A stretch of 64,000 bases of DNA. It comes from Methylophilus sp. 5 (lineage in GTDB: Bacteria; Pseudomonadota; Gammaproteobacteria; Burkholderiales; Methylophilaceae). Position numbers and translations under genes: made by a program. Below are positions 63,663-64,000 of this stretch, in pieces. The stretch spans positions 2,170,001 to 2,234,000 of the forward strand of contig NZ_KI911560.1 of the NCBI RefSeq assembly GCF_000515275.1, given 5' to 3'. How positions within the stretch are numbered: position 1 is the first letter of the stretch; the number at the start of each line of letters is the position of its first letter. Below the pieces are notes generated by a model that saw only the letters and a list, made by a program, of their open reading frames with translations, was not told the origin of the DNA and made no database searches.

Positions 63663-64000
63663 ATGAAAAAACAGTATCGCTATTACGACCTGATCATGGC
63701 GGCATTTGCCGTGGTGCTGGTTTGCTCTAACATTATCGGCCCCGGCAAGATTACCGAGATTCATGCGCCGCTATTAGGCGCATTAACCTTCGGCGCGGGC
63801 ATTATGTTTTTCCCAATCAGTTTTATTTTTGGCGATATTTTAACCGAGGTGTATGGGTATGCAGCCTCGCGCCGCGTGATCTGGACCGGTTTTATCTGCC
63901 TGGCTTTTGCCAGCTTTATGGCTTGGGTGATTGTGGTATTGCCACCGGCGCCAGAGTGGCATGATCAGGCAGCGTATCAGTCTGTGTTTGGCGCCACCGC
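63663..64000 (+). CDS. Queuosine precursor transporter (YhhQ family), 5' part only
   Basis: 112 codons visible, running off the right edge, with AGGA upstream of the ATG. Begins MKKQYRYYDLIMAAFAVVLVCSNIIGPGKITEI, a helix with the YhhQ-family NIIGPGK signature, followed by FGAGIMFFPISFIFGDILTEVYGYAASRRVIWTGF-type sequence, also typical. The family imports queuine or preQ1 precursors for tRNA modification. The rest is outside the window. Confidence 0.85.
   Translation, partial: MKKQYRYYDLIMAAFAVVLVCSNIIGPGKITEIHAPLLGALTFGAGIMFFPISFIFGDILTEVYGYAASRRVIWTGFICLAFASFMAWVIVVLPPAPEWHDQAAYQSVFGAT

Overview
The window looks like chromosome of a methylotrophic betaproteobacterium, most likely Methylophilaceae (Methylophilus/Methylovorus-like). 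I infer this from protein flavour, moderate GC, and betaproteobacterial gene orders: yggT-proC-yggS beside pilT-pilU; ribE-ribBA-yqgE-ruvX-pyrR-pyrB-pyrC'; thrS-infC-rpmI-rplT-pheS-pheT-ihfA-merR-tRNA-Pro; dapD/dapE/prmB. No rRNA, CRISPR array, integrase or complete insertion sequence was seen.

Layout. 1-9 kb: an edge-truncated exported protein, a Nudix/ThiE-like fusion, a DUF815 ATPase, maf and rng, then yggT-proC-yggS divergent from pilT-pilU (twitching motors). 9-14.6 kb: a tightly packed minus-strand operon for riboflavin and pyrimidine synthesis. It contains two proteins with degenerate catalytic domains: a dihydroorotase-like PyrC' and the GTP-cyclohydrolase-like half of RibBA. 14.6-19 kb: zinc metallopeptidase, Nudix hydrolase, SDR protein, MltB-type transglycosylase, 2OG-Fe(II) oxygenase, tRNA-Val. 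19-27.7 kb: an EF-hand/poly-Pro protein, then the translation cluster from thrS (infC starts at a non-AUG codon) to ihfA, a MerR regulator and tRNA-Pro(GGG).

27.7-29.3 kb is a low-GC accessory islet behind tRNA-Pro, with a 41-aa YHYH-domain exported protein and a stand-alone HsdR-N/PD-(D/E)XK nuclease-like protein. 29.3-42.4 kb: a membrane GGDEF/EAL protein, an RpfE-like gene with recJ, rluB, and a dap/prmB block split by a second GGDEF/EAL gene. 42.4-51 kb: kup, xseA, an SLT transglycosylase, dsbB, a 5'-nucleotidase, an exported hypothetical and a GGDEF-only protein. 51-54.7 kb: cysM joined to a ydbH-ynbE-ydbL-like envelope lipid-transport module. 55.4-64 kb: a second poly-Pro protein related to the EF-hand one, a PolB-like 3'-5' exonuclease, rlmD, a peptide ABC transporter (binding protein plus two permeases, without ATPases here) with an L,D-transpeptidase gene overlapping the permeases, a VIT1/CCC1 protein, and the start of a queuosine-precursor transporter.

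The most unusual material is: (i) two related, probably uncharacterised poly-Pro proteins whose upstream regions both carry arrays of the hexamer TGTATC (three direct copies at 10-bp pitch at one, two perfect palindromes at the other), with a near match before ihfA; (ii) the tRNA-Pro islet; (iii) an inverted-repeat element family with two copies in the window; (iv) a short ORF and G/C-tract leader before the GGDEF/EAL gene at 31.5 kb; and (v) the L,D-transpeptidase/peptide-permease operon. All functions are inferred from sequence by eye; no database search was run.
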